The notes under the pieces were generated by a model, which did no database searches, was not told the DNA's origin, and was given only the letters and a program-made list of their open reading frames with translations. From NCBI GenBank assembly GCA_017591395.1, contig WEDG01001540.1, positions 124,001 to 188,000 of the forward strand: 64,000 bases of DNA, given 5' to 3'. The stretch comes from Schistocephalus solidus (Eukaryota; Platyhelminthes; Cestoda; Diphyllobothriidea; Diphyllobothriidae). Shown here piece after piece: positions 23,701 through 34,789 of the stretch (within the stretch, counting starts at the first letter, position 1; each line of letters begins with the position of its first letter). The position numbers and the translations under genes are program-made.

Positions 23701-26700
23701 ACGCAAGATGGTTTGGAAGATCAAATTTAAACAGTCGGGAATGGAGTCCAGAAATTCAAATGCCAGAGATAATTAACATTTTGCTTATCCATAACAGGAA
23801 AGGCAGCTGGGATTCAAACAGGAATAGGCGCACACCGATCTATTGGCTTCCCGAAGCAAACAAGTTCCGTATGGGTGGCAAAGGTCATGAACAGGCAACC
23901 AAGTACCAGGCCGAAGTCGACCAAGTTACAATCGCAGAGGGAGAGATGACAGAAAATATGGGTAGATTGATAAAGTCTGTTTAGGGCTTATTCTGCCTTA
24001 ATTAAGCCAACCATAACCTTGACTACCGATCTGCAGCGACAGAGAATGACAGGTGATGAGGCACTGATGAACTTTGGTTCGATGAAGTGCTTATGATCCA
24101 TCTGCCAAATACAGTATGTGGACTGTCTGCACCGTAATCGAGCGCATGTTTGTGTTTCCATTCCCAGCTGGTAGCCAGGGTGATGATTGGCTGAATGAAG
24201 GCCGATTAAGCCCGAAACAGACCATATAAATCTACCCGTATTTTCTGTCGCCTCTCCTCTCTTCAACCGTGATTGCTAAGTATCGGTCACTTCGAAGAGT
24301 AAATCAGTCTATTTGAAGGCTTGTAGACTAATCTACTCCAAATTAGTTATTAATTTGAGGAAATAAAAAGCAGCAATTTGCAAACTGTAGTATCTATCAG
24401 AAAGCACGCAGTAAATGCTGGGCGACCTACTGATAAGACAGAGCCTTCGCAGCTGTGTTAAGCAGTGGCAGAATACCAACGAAACACGTGCCTGAACTTT
24501 TAGCTAGCACCTGTGCTCTGAGTAGGGTTTCACCTGTAACCCCTATAGCTTTCCTATTGTAAACACACCTCTGTTATGCGGAGTCGTGAACAATCTCCAT
24601 AAGTCGAGGGAGAAAGCTCTACCATTTTAGACGCAAGATGGTTTGGAAGATCAAATTTAAACAGTCGGGAATGGAGTCCAGAAATTCAAATGCCGGAGAT
24701 AATTAACATTTTGCTTATCCATAACAGGAAAGGCAGCTGTGATTCAAACAGGAATAGGCGCACACCGATCTATTGGCTTCCCGAAGCAAACAAGTTCCGT
24801 ATGGGTGGCAAAGGTCATGAACAGGCAACCAAGTACCAGGCCGAAGTCGACCAAGTTACAATCGCAGAGGGAGAGATGACAGAAAATATGGGTAGATTGA
24901 TAAAGTCTGTTTAGGGCTTATTCTGCCTTAATTAAGCCAACCATAACCTTGACTACCGATCTGCAGCGACAGAGAATGACAGGTGATGAGGCACTGATGA
25001 ACTTTGGTTCGATGAAGTGCTTATGATCCATCTGCCAAATACAGTATGTGGACTGTCTGCACCGTAATCGAGCGCATGTTTGTGTTTCCATTCCCAGCTG
25101 GTAGTCAGGGTGATGATTGGCTGAATGAAGGCCGATTAAGCCCGAAACAGACCATATAAATCTACCCGTATTTTCTGTCGCCTCTCCTCTCTTCAACCGT
25201 GATTGCTAAGTATCGGTCACATCGAAGAGTAAATCAGTCTATTTGAAGGCTTGTAGACTAATCTACTCCAAATTAGTTATTAATTTGAGGAAATAAAAAG
25301 CAGCAATTTGCAAACTGTAGTATCTACCAGAAAGCACGCAGTAAATGCTGGGCGACCTACTGATAAGACAGAGCCTTCGCAGCTGTGTTAAGCAGTGGCA
25401 GAATACCAACGAAACACGTGCCTGAACTTTTAGCTAGCACCTGTGCTCTGAGTAGGGTTTCACCTGTAACCCCTATAGCTTTCCTATTGTAAACACACCT
25501 CTGTTATGCGGAGTCGTGAACAATCTCCATAAGTCGAGGGAGAAAGCTCTACCATTTAGACGCAAGATGGTTTGGAAGATCAAATTTAAACAGTCGGGAA
25601 TGGAGTCCAGAAATTCAAATGCCGGAGATAATTAACATTTTTGCTTATCCATAACAGGAAAGGCAGCTGTGATTCAAACAGGAATAGGCGCACACCGATC
25701 TATTGGCTTCCCCGAAGCAAACAAGTTCCGTATGGGTGGCAAAAGGTCATGAACAGGCAACCAAGTACCAGGCCGAAGTCGACCAAGTTACAATCGCAGA
25801 GGGAGAGATGACAGAAAATATGGGTAGATTGATAAAGTCTGTTTAGGGCTTATTCTGCCTTAATTAAGCCAACCATAACCTTGACTACCGATCTGCAGCG
25901 ACAGAGAATGACAGGTGATGAGGCACTGATGAACTTTGGTTCGATGAAGTGCTTATGATCCATCTGCCAAATACAGTATGTGGACTGTCTGCACCGTAAG
26001 CGAGCGCATGTTTGTGTTTCCATTCCCAGCTGGTAGTCAGGGTGATGATTGGCTGAATGAAGGCCGATTAAGCCCGAAACAGACCATATAAATCTACCCG
26101 TATTTTTCTGTCGCCTCTCCTCTCTTCAACCGTGATTGCTAAGTATCGGTCACATCGAAGAGTAAATCAGTCTATTTGAAGGCTTGTAGACTAATCTACT
26201 CCAAATTAGTTATTAATTTGAGGAAATAAAAAGCAGCAATTTGCAAACTGTAGTATCTACCAGAAAGCACGCAGTAAATGCTGGGCGACCTACTGATAAG
26301 ACAGAGCCTTCGCAGCTGTGTTAAGCAGTGGCAGAATACCAACGAAACACGTGCCTGAACTTTTAGCTAGCACCTGTGCTCTGAGTAGGGTTTCACCTGT
26401 AACCCCTATAGCTTTCCTATTGTAAACACACCTCTGTTATGCGGAGTCGTGAACAATCTCCATAAGTCGAGGGAGAAAGCTCTACCATTTAGACGCAAGA
26501 TGGTTTGGAAGATCAAATTTAAACAGTCGGGAATGGAGTCCAGAAATTCAAATGCCGGAGATAATTAACATTTTGCTTATCCATAACAGGAAAGGCAGCT
26601 GTGATTCAAACAGGAATAGGCGCACACCGATCTATTGGCTTCCCGAAGCAAACAAGTTCCGTATGGGTGGCAAAGGTCATGAACAGGCAACCAAGTACCA

Positions 26701-27090
26701 GGCCGAAGTCGACCAAGTTACAATCGCAGAGGGAGAGATGACAGAAAATATGGGTAGATTGATAAAGTCTGTTTAGGGCTTATTCTGCCTTAATTAAGCC
26801 AACCATAACCTTGACTACCGATCTGCAGCGACAGAGAATGACAGGTGATGAGGCACTGATGAACTTTGGTTCGATGAAGTGCTTATGATCCATCTGCCAA
26901 ATACAGTATGTGGACTGTCTGCACCGTAATCGAGCGCATGTTTGTGTTTCCATTCCCAGCTGGTAGTCAGGGTGATGATTGGCTGAATGAAGGCCGATTA
27001 AGCCCGAAACAGACCATATAAATCTACCCGTATTTTCTGTCACCTCTCCTCTCTTCAGCCGTGATTGCTAAGTATCGGTCACATCGAAGA
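20571..27090 (+). repeat. Tandem array of seven ~931-bp units
   Basis: Units begin with AGTAAATCA(G/A)TCTATTTGAAGG at 20571, 21502, 22434, 23368, 24298, 25228 and 26161, giving lengths of 931, 932, 934, 930, 930, 933 and about 930. They are nearly identical, differing mainly by single-base changes and homopolymer lengths. Each unit has: a hairpin start (GAGTAAATCAGTCTA ... TAGACTAATCTACTC), a segment also found dispersed elsewhere (about 34.1, 53.5, 57.0 and 60.1 kb), and an imperfect inverted repeat of about 85 bp (in unit 1, 21141-21229 and 21374-21464). Open frames of 74 (+) and 92 (-) codons recur but are broken by indels in some units, so I do not call them genes. Satellite-like local amplification. 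Confidence 0.95.
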
Positions 27091-27094
27091 GCTA

Positions 27095-27190
27095 CCTTAG
27101 GACCGAAAAGAAGTAGATGCGATCGCTGGGGCAGGAGTTTTATTCGCCTGACGTTTCGGATTCCAATTCAAACCCACCTTCAGAGACAGT
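27095..27190 (-). mobile_element. PLE-type 3' tail joined to the array
   Basis: On the minus strand this reads GGTGGGTTTGAATTGGAATCC, then GAAACGTCAGGCGAATAAA, CTCCTGCCCCAGCGATCGC and ATCTACTTCTTTTCGGTCC. The same tail, more decayed, lies downstream of the PLE A nuclease at 1981-2075. No nuclease or RT frame lies upstream of it at 27190-27900 on this strand, so only the terminal part is present. Confidence 0.65.
27150..27187 (-). ncRNA. Hammerhead-like motif
   Basis: On minus: CTGA (27183-27180), stem II GGGTT / AATCC (27175-27171 and 27162-27158) with an 8-nt loop, GAAA (27157-27154), then CGTCAGG. The GAAA box and stem II are intact. The first box reads CTGAAGGT, where CUGANGA is required, so cleavage activity is doubtful. 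Confidence 0.55.
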
Positions 27191-30100
27191 ATCGGACCCA
27201 TATCTGAGGACTGCATATCAAAACAGCTCTTCTGCGGAGGGCGTCACTTCGCTTGTTCGTAGACACAGGTGAAAGAAACTACACTTAAGAGACATATTAT
27301 GAACCCACCTCGCCTAATTGCTTTAAAATCAACCATGATCCATAGAAAATGCCTGTGCTAGCTCGGCATGTATGGTGAAAAACCTACAAGACGTGAGTTG
27401 TTCTCTAACATAGATTGTTTTCTACCGGTTCCTGAGCTATTCTAACTGATATCTGTACGAGTGGGACCTCTGTTCAACTTATCGTTTGCATGCTAAGCTC
27501 AGCACGTATAGCGTGTCATCGTACGTTCTGAGAGAGTGATCCCAACGCCCACTAGTAATTGCACCACTTCCCACATCGGAGTCCCCTGCTATGCACTGAA
27601 AGCTAGCCTCTGAGATAAAGCAGTTTAACTGGTTGAAAAATACAGAGAGCGCTGTGGTTGCAAGTACGCGGACAGTACACTGTAACCCTGTCCTTTCAAC
27701 ACACACCGAAACCAGTCAACTAATCTACCACTGCAGAGTGAACAGCAGGGTCAGCACAAACACATGTTACAGCCAGAATACTTTTCCAGCAACTGCAGCA
27801 GCACCCTTGAGTGCACACATGACGACGAATGTACGAAGCATGGCGGCCCAGGTGGGCAGCAGCGAATGCAGAAAGTGCGCCTTCTTTCGCCAAGGATGGG
27901 TATGAAGCATGCCTTCGTCAGTCCAGTTAAGTGATGGAGTGGACCGTTGACTCCCAAAAAGACGGGCAAATCGGTCGAAAGCTCTAAGTAGTGGAGCTCC
28001 ACTCCGCCTTCAGCATTCAGCACTCCGTCGTAGACACCGACTAAATGGAGGTAGCCAAAATACCTCAAAACGTTAGATCAATAAGCTTATTGTCCAAGGA
28101 TCGTACCTTCTTCTGATAACAAAACTATTGACTCGTCGGTTCGTTTGTATTTTGCTCCTTTGTATGGTATGTTGTTGGCTTCTTATTCAATATTCGAACC
28201 GTTAAGGAAATGACCGAAGAAAATTCCGTCAGTTCCTAGCAGATGTACAAAGAAGTAATCCCTTAGGCAAATAATGCCCTGCAAACCTATGTCGCAGCAT
28301 TGCTGACAAAATATTCAAAGGAAGCGTTGTAAGCATAGTCGAAACTGACGTTTTTAAATATTCAAGTTGTCTTACTTACTTGAGCTTTCCAGTCCCTTGT
28401 GTATAACTTCAGCAAAATGACCAAAAATACTGCGTCTTTTTCAAAAAAGGCAACAATTGTCTGGTTCTATACGTTGCCAAAATCACACGAGTACACCAAC
28501 ATTTCATCGAATTTATCACTTTATCCAACGCAATTTGTTTAGTTTTCTGCATACGGGTAGTGAGAAAGGTCAGATTCTGTGACCAACGATTTCCTTAAAA
28601 CTATCGAGAGAATAGAGATATAAGGAATGGGCACAAGACAGGTAGAAAGTGCCTGCCAGCGTCAACTTTGAATATCCGGACATAAAACAGACAGTATCCC
28701 CATTTCGGATAGAATTGGCTGTTTATTTTATTAATTGTGACATTGCAGACGCAATGAGATGTAAGATTTTTCAGGGCCAATTTTTAGATTCTTAATGAAT
28801 ACATCTCCTTTTGGGGGTAACCATTCTAATTTGACCGTAACACACGGTCGTAAGAGACCACCGGGAGTTGGGATGGGTTATACGTGCATTGAAACAGATC
28901 AATGAAGTATGGGAGGGCGTGAACAACAACCCTCTCGATTCCCACACTCATCGGGTCTTACTGACAAAATCTGACTAATTGAATAAACATTTGTTTTGAA
29001 ACGTGACAGGCCTAAATCTCCATAGGTAAGTGTCACCACTTTGTCGGACTTTCAAACCAAACCATATTCCGGAAAACACAAAAACTGACTGACGTAGGAG
29101 AGCTTTATGGGCTACCTTCATCTGATTTCACCTACCAGTCAAATGGACTGCGCGGCTGTCACCGCTGCCCCTAACAGTAACCCTGTGGAACCCCAAAATG
29201 ACGACAGGCCGGGTTTAGACGAAAGAGACTTCATTTTAAGGATTGAAAACTGACGTGAATACCAGTTCATCACGAATATTAATTTTTATCGAGTATCATT
29301 CACCCGCACTGACGATATTTATTTTTTCATTTTTTTCTTTTTATGACCCAAAAGTTAAGTTGTTCTCGACTGATTTATTCAATCCAATAGCCATTGGGGT
29401 CCCTAGTTGGTTCATTTGCTTTCATTTTCGTACCTCGCTTTCGCGATCTTATGACCAACCTATATCCATCTTCAGATGCATTTCGATTATTTTCGGAAAT
29501 GGTCAAGAACCTAAAAACCCTAGTGATCACGAACTTGCCGGTAAGGTAGGTAACCAACTATAGGACATAATTTACTGCTTTACAACCTTTTTTGCCTACA
29601 TACAGCCTACGGTCATTCTCAAAGGGGACGCCGAGACCTCATATTTGGAAAGGCGATCAGGAGCATCGTCCCCTACGACCATGCCTATAAGTTTTAGGGA
29701 ACTTATGCATGGCGAGCAGTGCTCAGACCAGTATAAAGGGCAGCAACGAGGTTTATCTTCTATTATTGTTCAGCTCTTATATTAACGCCCTACGTATGAA
29801 GCCACTATCGCCTACAGCTACTCGTGTCTGACTCTACCAAATCTCCACGAAGAAAAATTAACAGGAAAAATCAAGGGGCCTGATTGTTTTGGTATCTTGT
29901 TCTTTGCCTTTACTCCATTTATGGAATTCAAAATTTGTAAAAAGTCCAACAAAATACTTTTAGATCTACTCAATCTACTTGCCTAGGTGTTTTCAAGTTA
30001 AAAAACCCACACGTTTTCATTCCTAGCATTTGCACTATAAAGCATGAGTGAAGTTGTTACGTATATTTGCACAAGGAATTCTGCTAGATTTTTTTTACCA

Positions 30101-30900
30101 CCAGAAGGCCTTATAAGCGTCGTCAATCTAACAAGAGAACACAACAAATAATTCAAAAAAGACATCGTACATTGATAAAAAGTATATTAAGTTCTGCCTC
30201 CACAATTGTTGTTAGGATTCCCTCGCTTAACCGTCTGCTACGAATATTAGTGAAGCTATTTATAGCAGGTTGCAATAAGCCAGTCTGTAGTAAGGACTAA
30301 TATAATAAAGAGGGGAATATACTTACTATTATTAGAGCGGCAAACATTTTTTTAAATCTTCGTCGGAGCGTGAAAATTAACGGCTATGAAAACTGCTTTG
30401 GTCGCTTTCGTCGTTAGAATAGTCTTTCGGTTGAACTTTGACTTTCATGCTCTCAGTAAAAGGAGAGTCCCTGATTAATTATCTTTCTCAAAATCCATCC
30501 AATTTTAAAGCCAATAAGTAAATTTTAATTTCGTTTAGAATGCCTCAAGAAGGAAAATAAAGGAGGGTGGCTGACCAACGGTCAAGAATGTGAAATAGGA
30601 ATTTTGAGGCTAGCCGTGCATTTCATATTTATGCAGTCGGAATTAGGTAGTAAACCCACAATATTTTCCGTAATATATGACATGAGACACTTATGTAAAG
30701 ATAAGTCATCTTTCTAAAAAAATGTGAAGACACGAAGTTGCTAAAATCCATTCAGTGTAGACCAGCAGTCTAAAAAGTTGCAATAACTTTCAAACTAATT
30801 TTAGGACACTTTAACCTGATTAAAATCAATAAGGGGTCATCTTGCATTTGAAGGAGGAGCCATTCAAATAGCTTACAAGTTAACGTTAAGAGTTTACACT
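27191..30900. other. No recognised gene
   Basis: Open frames such as 27633-27905 (+) and 27751-28068 (-) overlap on opposite strands and show no domain. A weak hammerhead-like fold is at 28041-28076. A TATAAAG at about 29733 has no supported gene downstream. Confidence 0.5.
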
Positions 30901-31547
30901 TATTTCTTGCATGGTTCTATGCAAACACAATTCCGAAAATTTGATTGTCCGGAAGATTTGGGAATGAAGAGCCTACATGTGCGTCCTCTCTCTGAGTTAT
31001 CTTTCAAAAAGTGCCGTTTATATACCAGCAAGCTGCTACAACAGGGAATATCTTCCAAACTGATATCCCACAAAAAACGCAAGACGCTCTCGAAAACAGA
31101 AAGTGAAGCACTTCGGATGCTAAAGGCCGACAAAAAACATTGTCATACTTTCATCCGACAAAGGATGGTTGACGATTATTTTGAACAAAGAGGACTACGT
31201 CAAGAAATTCGAGGCAATTTTGGACGAAATAACTGCCTATATCCCTCGCGAGGATGACATGACGAAGACGCTAATAAGCAATATCAACAAGGACTTGGCA
31301 AGGCTTTGGAAGTCAAAAACAATAACGCAGATTGACTGTCAAAAGTTGACACCAAAGGACACAGCGCTAGCCGGATTCTATATCCTCCCCAAGGTCCACA
31401 AACCAGGAACCACCCCCCCTACAGCCGATCTGCTCTCTAAGAGACACCACAACGTTTGGCCTAACCAAGTGGCTGTTTCAACGTCTGAAGCTTCTAACCC
31501 AGGGTTCCGCGACAAGCATCTACTCAGCTGAACAATTCATACGAAAG

Positions 31548-32276
31548 TTGCAGGGTATTCGACTTACGGATGAGGAAGTGATGGTATATTTCGATGTGAC
31601 GTCACTTTTCACCTCCATCCCACAACATCTCGCAGTCGAAACCATAAAAACCCTGCTAAACGAACACTATAAGGAGGCGGACATGGAACTTAAAATAAGG
31701 CACCTTGGCGACCTCCTGAAAAACTGCTTGAACACATTATTCACCTTCAATGGAACCATGTAAGAACAGGTCAAAGGTACACCGTTGAGGTCGCCGTCGT
31801 CCGGCCTGATTGCTGACGAAGTAATGGAGCGAATGAAGGAACTGGCTTTTGACCACTATCGACCACGATTGTCAGAACGGTATGTTGATGACACATTCGC
31901 CATCATCAGTTAGGACAAGATTGAGGATTTCACAAGGAATCTGAACTCGATCTTCCTCGACATCCAGTTCACGACCGAGGAAGAAAAAGACTGTCAGTTG
32001 CCGTTTCTCAACGTGCTTGTTCGCAGAAAGGGGGATGGAGAACTCAAAATGACAGCTTACAGGAAGGCGAAAAATACCTCTCGCATTCTGAGTTATCCTA
32101 GCAACCACCCACTCTCGCACAAACGCAGTTGCGTGAGAACACTGTACCGTCAAGCAGAAATCCATTGCAACGAACCAGCCGACAAGAAGGCCGAGATCCC
32201 ATTTCTACGGAAACTCTTCACAATCAACGGATATCCTAGAGCTGTGTTGAGAAATGCAGGCGAGAAGCCAATATAA
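31548..32276 (+). pseudogene. RT palm/thumb of PLE C (two in-frame stops)
   Basis: A single frame of 243 codons. Seen: LTDEEVMVYFDVTSLFTSIP at the start, GLIADEVMERMKEL (motif B neighbourhood), YVDDTFAII (motif C), then FLDIQFTTEEEKDCQLPFLN and LVRRKGDGELKMTAYRK, which is the PFLNVLV...T..YRK block typical of PLEs, SHKRSCVRTLYRQAE and FLRKLFTINGYPRAVL. Stops at 31761-31763 and 31911-31913 replace sense codons. Known role: reverse transcription of the element RNA. Inactive as it stands. Confidence 0.92.
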
Positions 32277-32338
32277 TATATCCGAAGGGGCAGCCAAAAC
32301 CGAATTGCTGGCGAGCAGTGCGAATTGGGATTAGCGTG

Positions 32339-32602
32339 GCTCACAGACCAGAAGCGACAATCCGCCGGCAACTCATGCAACCTAAAAATCAAATATCCCT
32401 CAACCAAAAATCTGGCGTCATTTACTAGATAGACTGCCATTGTGGTCGAGCCAAATATGTTGGCGAAACCGGCAAACGGGTTTGCACGAGAATGCACGAG
32501 CTCGCTGTTAGACGGAAGAATGAACTTTCCTTGGTAGCCACGTACACGTCCTCGCCAGGGCATGACTTTGACTTTGGCAGCGTGAGAATACTGGGTTAGT
32601 CA
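32339..32602 (+). pseudogene. GIY-YIG nuclease of PLE C
   Basis: The frame reads AHRPEATIRRQLMQPKNQIS, then SGVIY with a TAG at 32426-32428 immediately after, then IDCHCGRAKYVGETGKRV (32429-32482). CTRMHELAVRRKNELSLVAT with the conserved Arg and PGHDFDFGSVRILG with a terminal TAG follow. The YVG signature is intact here, unlike in copy A. It lies downstream of the RT in a different frame. C-terminal sequence after 32602 is unclear. Confidence 0.88.
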
Positions 32603-32769
32603 GACACACCTGCTGCAGGAAGCGTGACACGACTGCAAAATCGATCAATATACATATCGATCTGCTAGCTGCACATCAGGCCCTGTGCGAAAAAATCAAT
32701 GGCGCTGATGAAGAGCATACTCGGCAGAGGTAATTTAAATATGCAGTGAGCTGTGCAGTCCTTTATCCA

Positions 32770-32810
32770 TTGACGAGGGGCTCGCGCGAGAGTCCAAAAC
32801 GTCGGATGAA
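32770..32810 (+). ncRNA. Hammerhead-like motif downstream of PLE C
   Basis: TTGACGA (32770-32776; CUGANGA with one change), stem II region GGGGCTC-GCGC-GAGAGTCC (32777-32795) with a CTC/GAG inner stem and GGG/TCC outer stem, then AAAACGTCGGATGAATAAG (32796-32814), where GAAACGTC is canonical. It lies about 170 bp past the nuclease end, on the element strand, as expected for a PLE terminal repeat. Confidence 0.62.
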
Positions 32811-32814
32811 TAAG

Positions 32815-34120
32815 CACCTGATCAATGAGAACTCCTTCCCGTCTTCTTCTATACCAAAACAATCATACAACACATATTCGATATTTAATGTTAATACATT
32901 TATGAGCATTACGTTTCGCTTCATAAAAGAGCACAATTATCCTCATTCTTTTATTATGAATGCCTTTTGCCATAGTGCGAGGAGCTGTCCACGTCCGGCC
33001 AAATTTTTTATGCGACAGTCATTCAAATTTTTATAGTTGTGCTAGAGTTTTTCAATAGTTTTTTGTTGCTATTTGTGAACGAACTGCGACATTAGCTGCG
33101 TTCAAACTTCATCAATAAACATAATATCTCTTCAAGTAACTGTCGTAGCCTATAAAGTAAAATACGGTTGGTTTTATAAAGGAGCTTTTACCGCAGCTGA
33201 CATTATAGAGCTCGAATATTTTAACCAATCTCGCATTCCTGTTTCATTGCTCATCTATGCCACCTCCCGGTCAAACCAAGATTAAAAGAAAATGTTTTAA
33301 GCAGTAATCTGCGGTTACAAATAAATGTAGAGAGCCCTTTAATAAAAACATCGCATCTTATATTGTAAGTGATTAGCTGTGCTGCAGGTAGGGTAAATTT
33401 GAAAAGAGTGCTTTCTGAAAATTTTGATTCAACACAAAATAAGCACTCAATGAGAATACAATTTTTAGAGAGCAATATAATACTCAGGTTTAGATTTGAA
33501 GAAAATCTACATAAACTACCATGCAAAAAATGCGAACAGGTATTGACAAAAAGAGTAAATTTAAGGATTCCATTAAGGAAAACTGCCTTGTTTACTGAAT
33601 TTAGCATAGCGATTAAATTAGGGGCAGAATGAAAAATTTGAACGTTCCTGTGGTTAATATCGCAGTTGTTATCTCAGTGCAAACACATGAGCAAAGGCAT
33701 GGAAAACAAAATAGATGATGCAACCAAGAGTACCACGCATGAAAAAGAACGTATGGGATTCGAAGTTAAGAAGCGTATACTTAGCAGTTCGGAATGGTCG
33801 TGGTGTTTTTGAAAGTTCGATCATTAAGAATTTTTTACCTCATTTAAAGTTATTTTATTAGGTTATTTATGCGCAAAGTATGATTAAACCCACGATCGGT
33901 AACATAGCCAATCACCAATATTGTTTCATGAAGTAAACTAAAAATAAACGATGAAGGCTACAGTGAATGAAGCCGATCGTAGGCTACGGTTTTATGTTTT
34001 CCAGAGAAGATTACATCCGTTTTTGAATTTTTTATCGACCTTTCTATGCTATTCTTATAGAATATGTATCGTAAAAGTCGAGCAAAAGTATAAGCAGAGC
34101 CATAAAAACGGCAACTATTT
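32815..34120. other. No recognised gene
   Basis: AT-rich. Opposed open frames at 33251-33607 (-, 118 codons) and 33369-33632 (+) overlap, and neither shows a known motif. Confidence 0.5.
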
Positions 34121-34121
34121 T

Positions 34122-34500
34122 TTGCTTTTAATTTACTTAGAAATTGATCATTAACCTGGATTTACTCAGTATATTCAAAGGTCTATAGGTTCCTGTCCAA
34201 ATTACTATGAATACTTGGGTCGAAGTCAATCATTCACAATGGGTTCACCACGTAGTTTTCATTACATTGCCAACAGGCGGTAATAGTATATATTGCGTTT
34301 GCATGGTGCGCCTATAGACCGTTGAAAATTCTCAATTACTTCAAATTGGAGACCTTTTTCCTGAGGAAAGTAAAAGCCAAAAGTCAGAAATCATACGATG
34401 AATGCTTGCGGATCCACTAGTGAGCCGAACCCCTCGCAGCTATGCCCTGTAGCAATATAATATTGACGAAGCGTTGTTTTGGCTTTTACCTAGTATCTGT
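34122..34500 (+). repeat. Diverged copy of a dispersed repeat family (array-unit related)
   Basis: Shares ordered landmarks with 53480-53765 and 57000-57290: AATTTACTTAGAAATTG; AACCTGGATTTACTC; TTCAAAGGTCTATAGG; ATGAATACTTGGGT. Further on it shares CTCGCAGCTATG and GGCTTTTACCTAGTATCTGT. Much more diverged than the copies at 53-60 kb, so the family predates the local amplification. No coding content. Confidence 0.6.
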
Positions 34501-34714
34501 GTTGCCAATATGGTGGAACGCGCAAATCCAAAAGCTAAGTTCATATGACTAAGTAGATAGATACTCATTTCTCAACAGAGTTCCCACAATGGTGGATGGA
34601 CGCTCACCGATCGGTTGGATTACTGAATCATCCCGTTCTGACTTTGAGTTCACTCTATATTCCCGCCAGCAGCCACGCAGCGTCTATTATTATAGGCAGA
34701 AATACATAACCGAC

Positions 34715-34785
34715 GAGGATAAGAGAGACCGGAATGGCCATTTCTGGATTCTCAACCGTCATCAGGCAGCTCACGCCCTGCCGAA
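34715..34785 (-). mobile_element. SINE fragment, copy 2 (3' tail only)
   Basis: The plus strand carries GAGACCGGAATGGCCATTTC and CCGTCATCAGGCAGC, the reverse of the shared SINE tail. No tRNA-like head follows, so it is truncated. Confidence 0.65.
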
Positions 34786-34789
34786 ATAA

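Larger units (their letters stand above)
30907..32805 (+). mobile_element. Penelope-like element C, nearly full RT + GIY-YIG, frameshifted
   Basis: The best-preserved PLE. The frame from 30907 covers the N-terminal part (KTLSKTESEALRMLKADK) and shifts at an A-run near 31131-31139 into the 31169-31531 frame, where ILNKEDYVKKFEAIL and FYILPKVHKPGTT (RT fingers, motif with KVHK) lie. It shifts again into the frame 31548-32276, which holds FDVTSLFTSIPQHLAVET (motif A) and YVDDTFAII at 31881-31907 (motif C), with in-frame stops at 31761-31763 and 31911-31913. The AHRPEATIRRQL linker and GIY-YIG nuclease follow, then a hammerhead-like motif. It retains all catalytic Asp residues of the RT, with only about five to six disabling changes. 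The 5' terminal repeat was not found. Confidence 0.93.

Noticed and set aside
20963..27043. Recurring 74-codon (+) and 92-codon (-) open frames in the array units as a gene family
   Set aside because: They recur because the units are near-identical. Units 2, 3 and 6 lose one or both frames through single-base indels, and the frames resemble each other only because of the internal inverted repeat.
29725..29760. TATAAAG near 29733 as a promoter or solo LTR
   Set aside because: No paired LTR, no TG...CA ends and no gene downstream; a chance TATA in AT-rich DNA.
33251..33632. Opposed 118- and 87-codon frames
   Set aside because: They overlap on opposite strands, with no motif in either.
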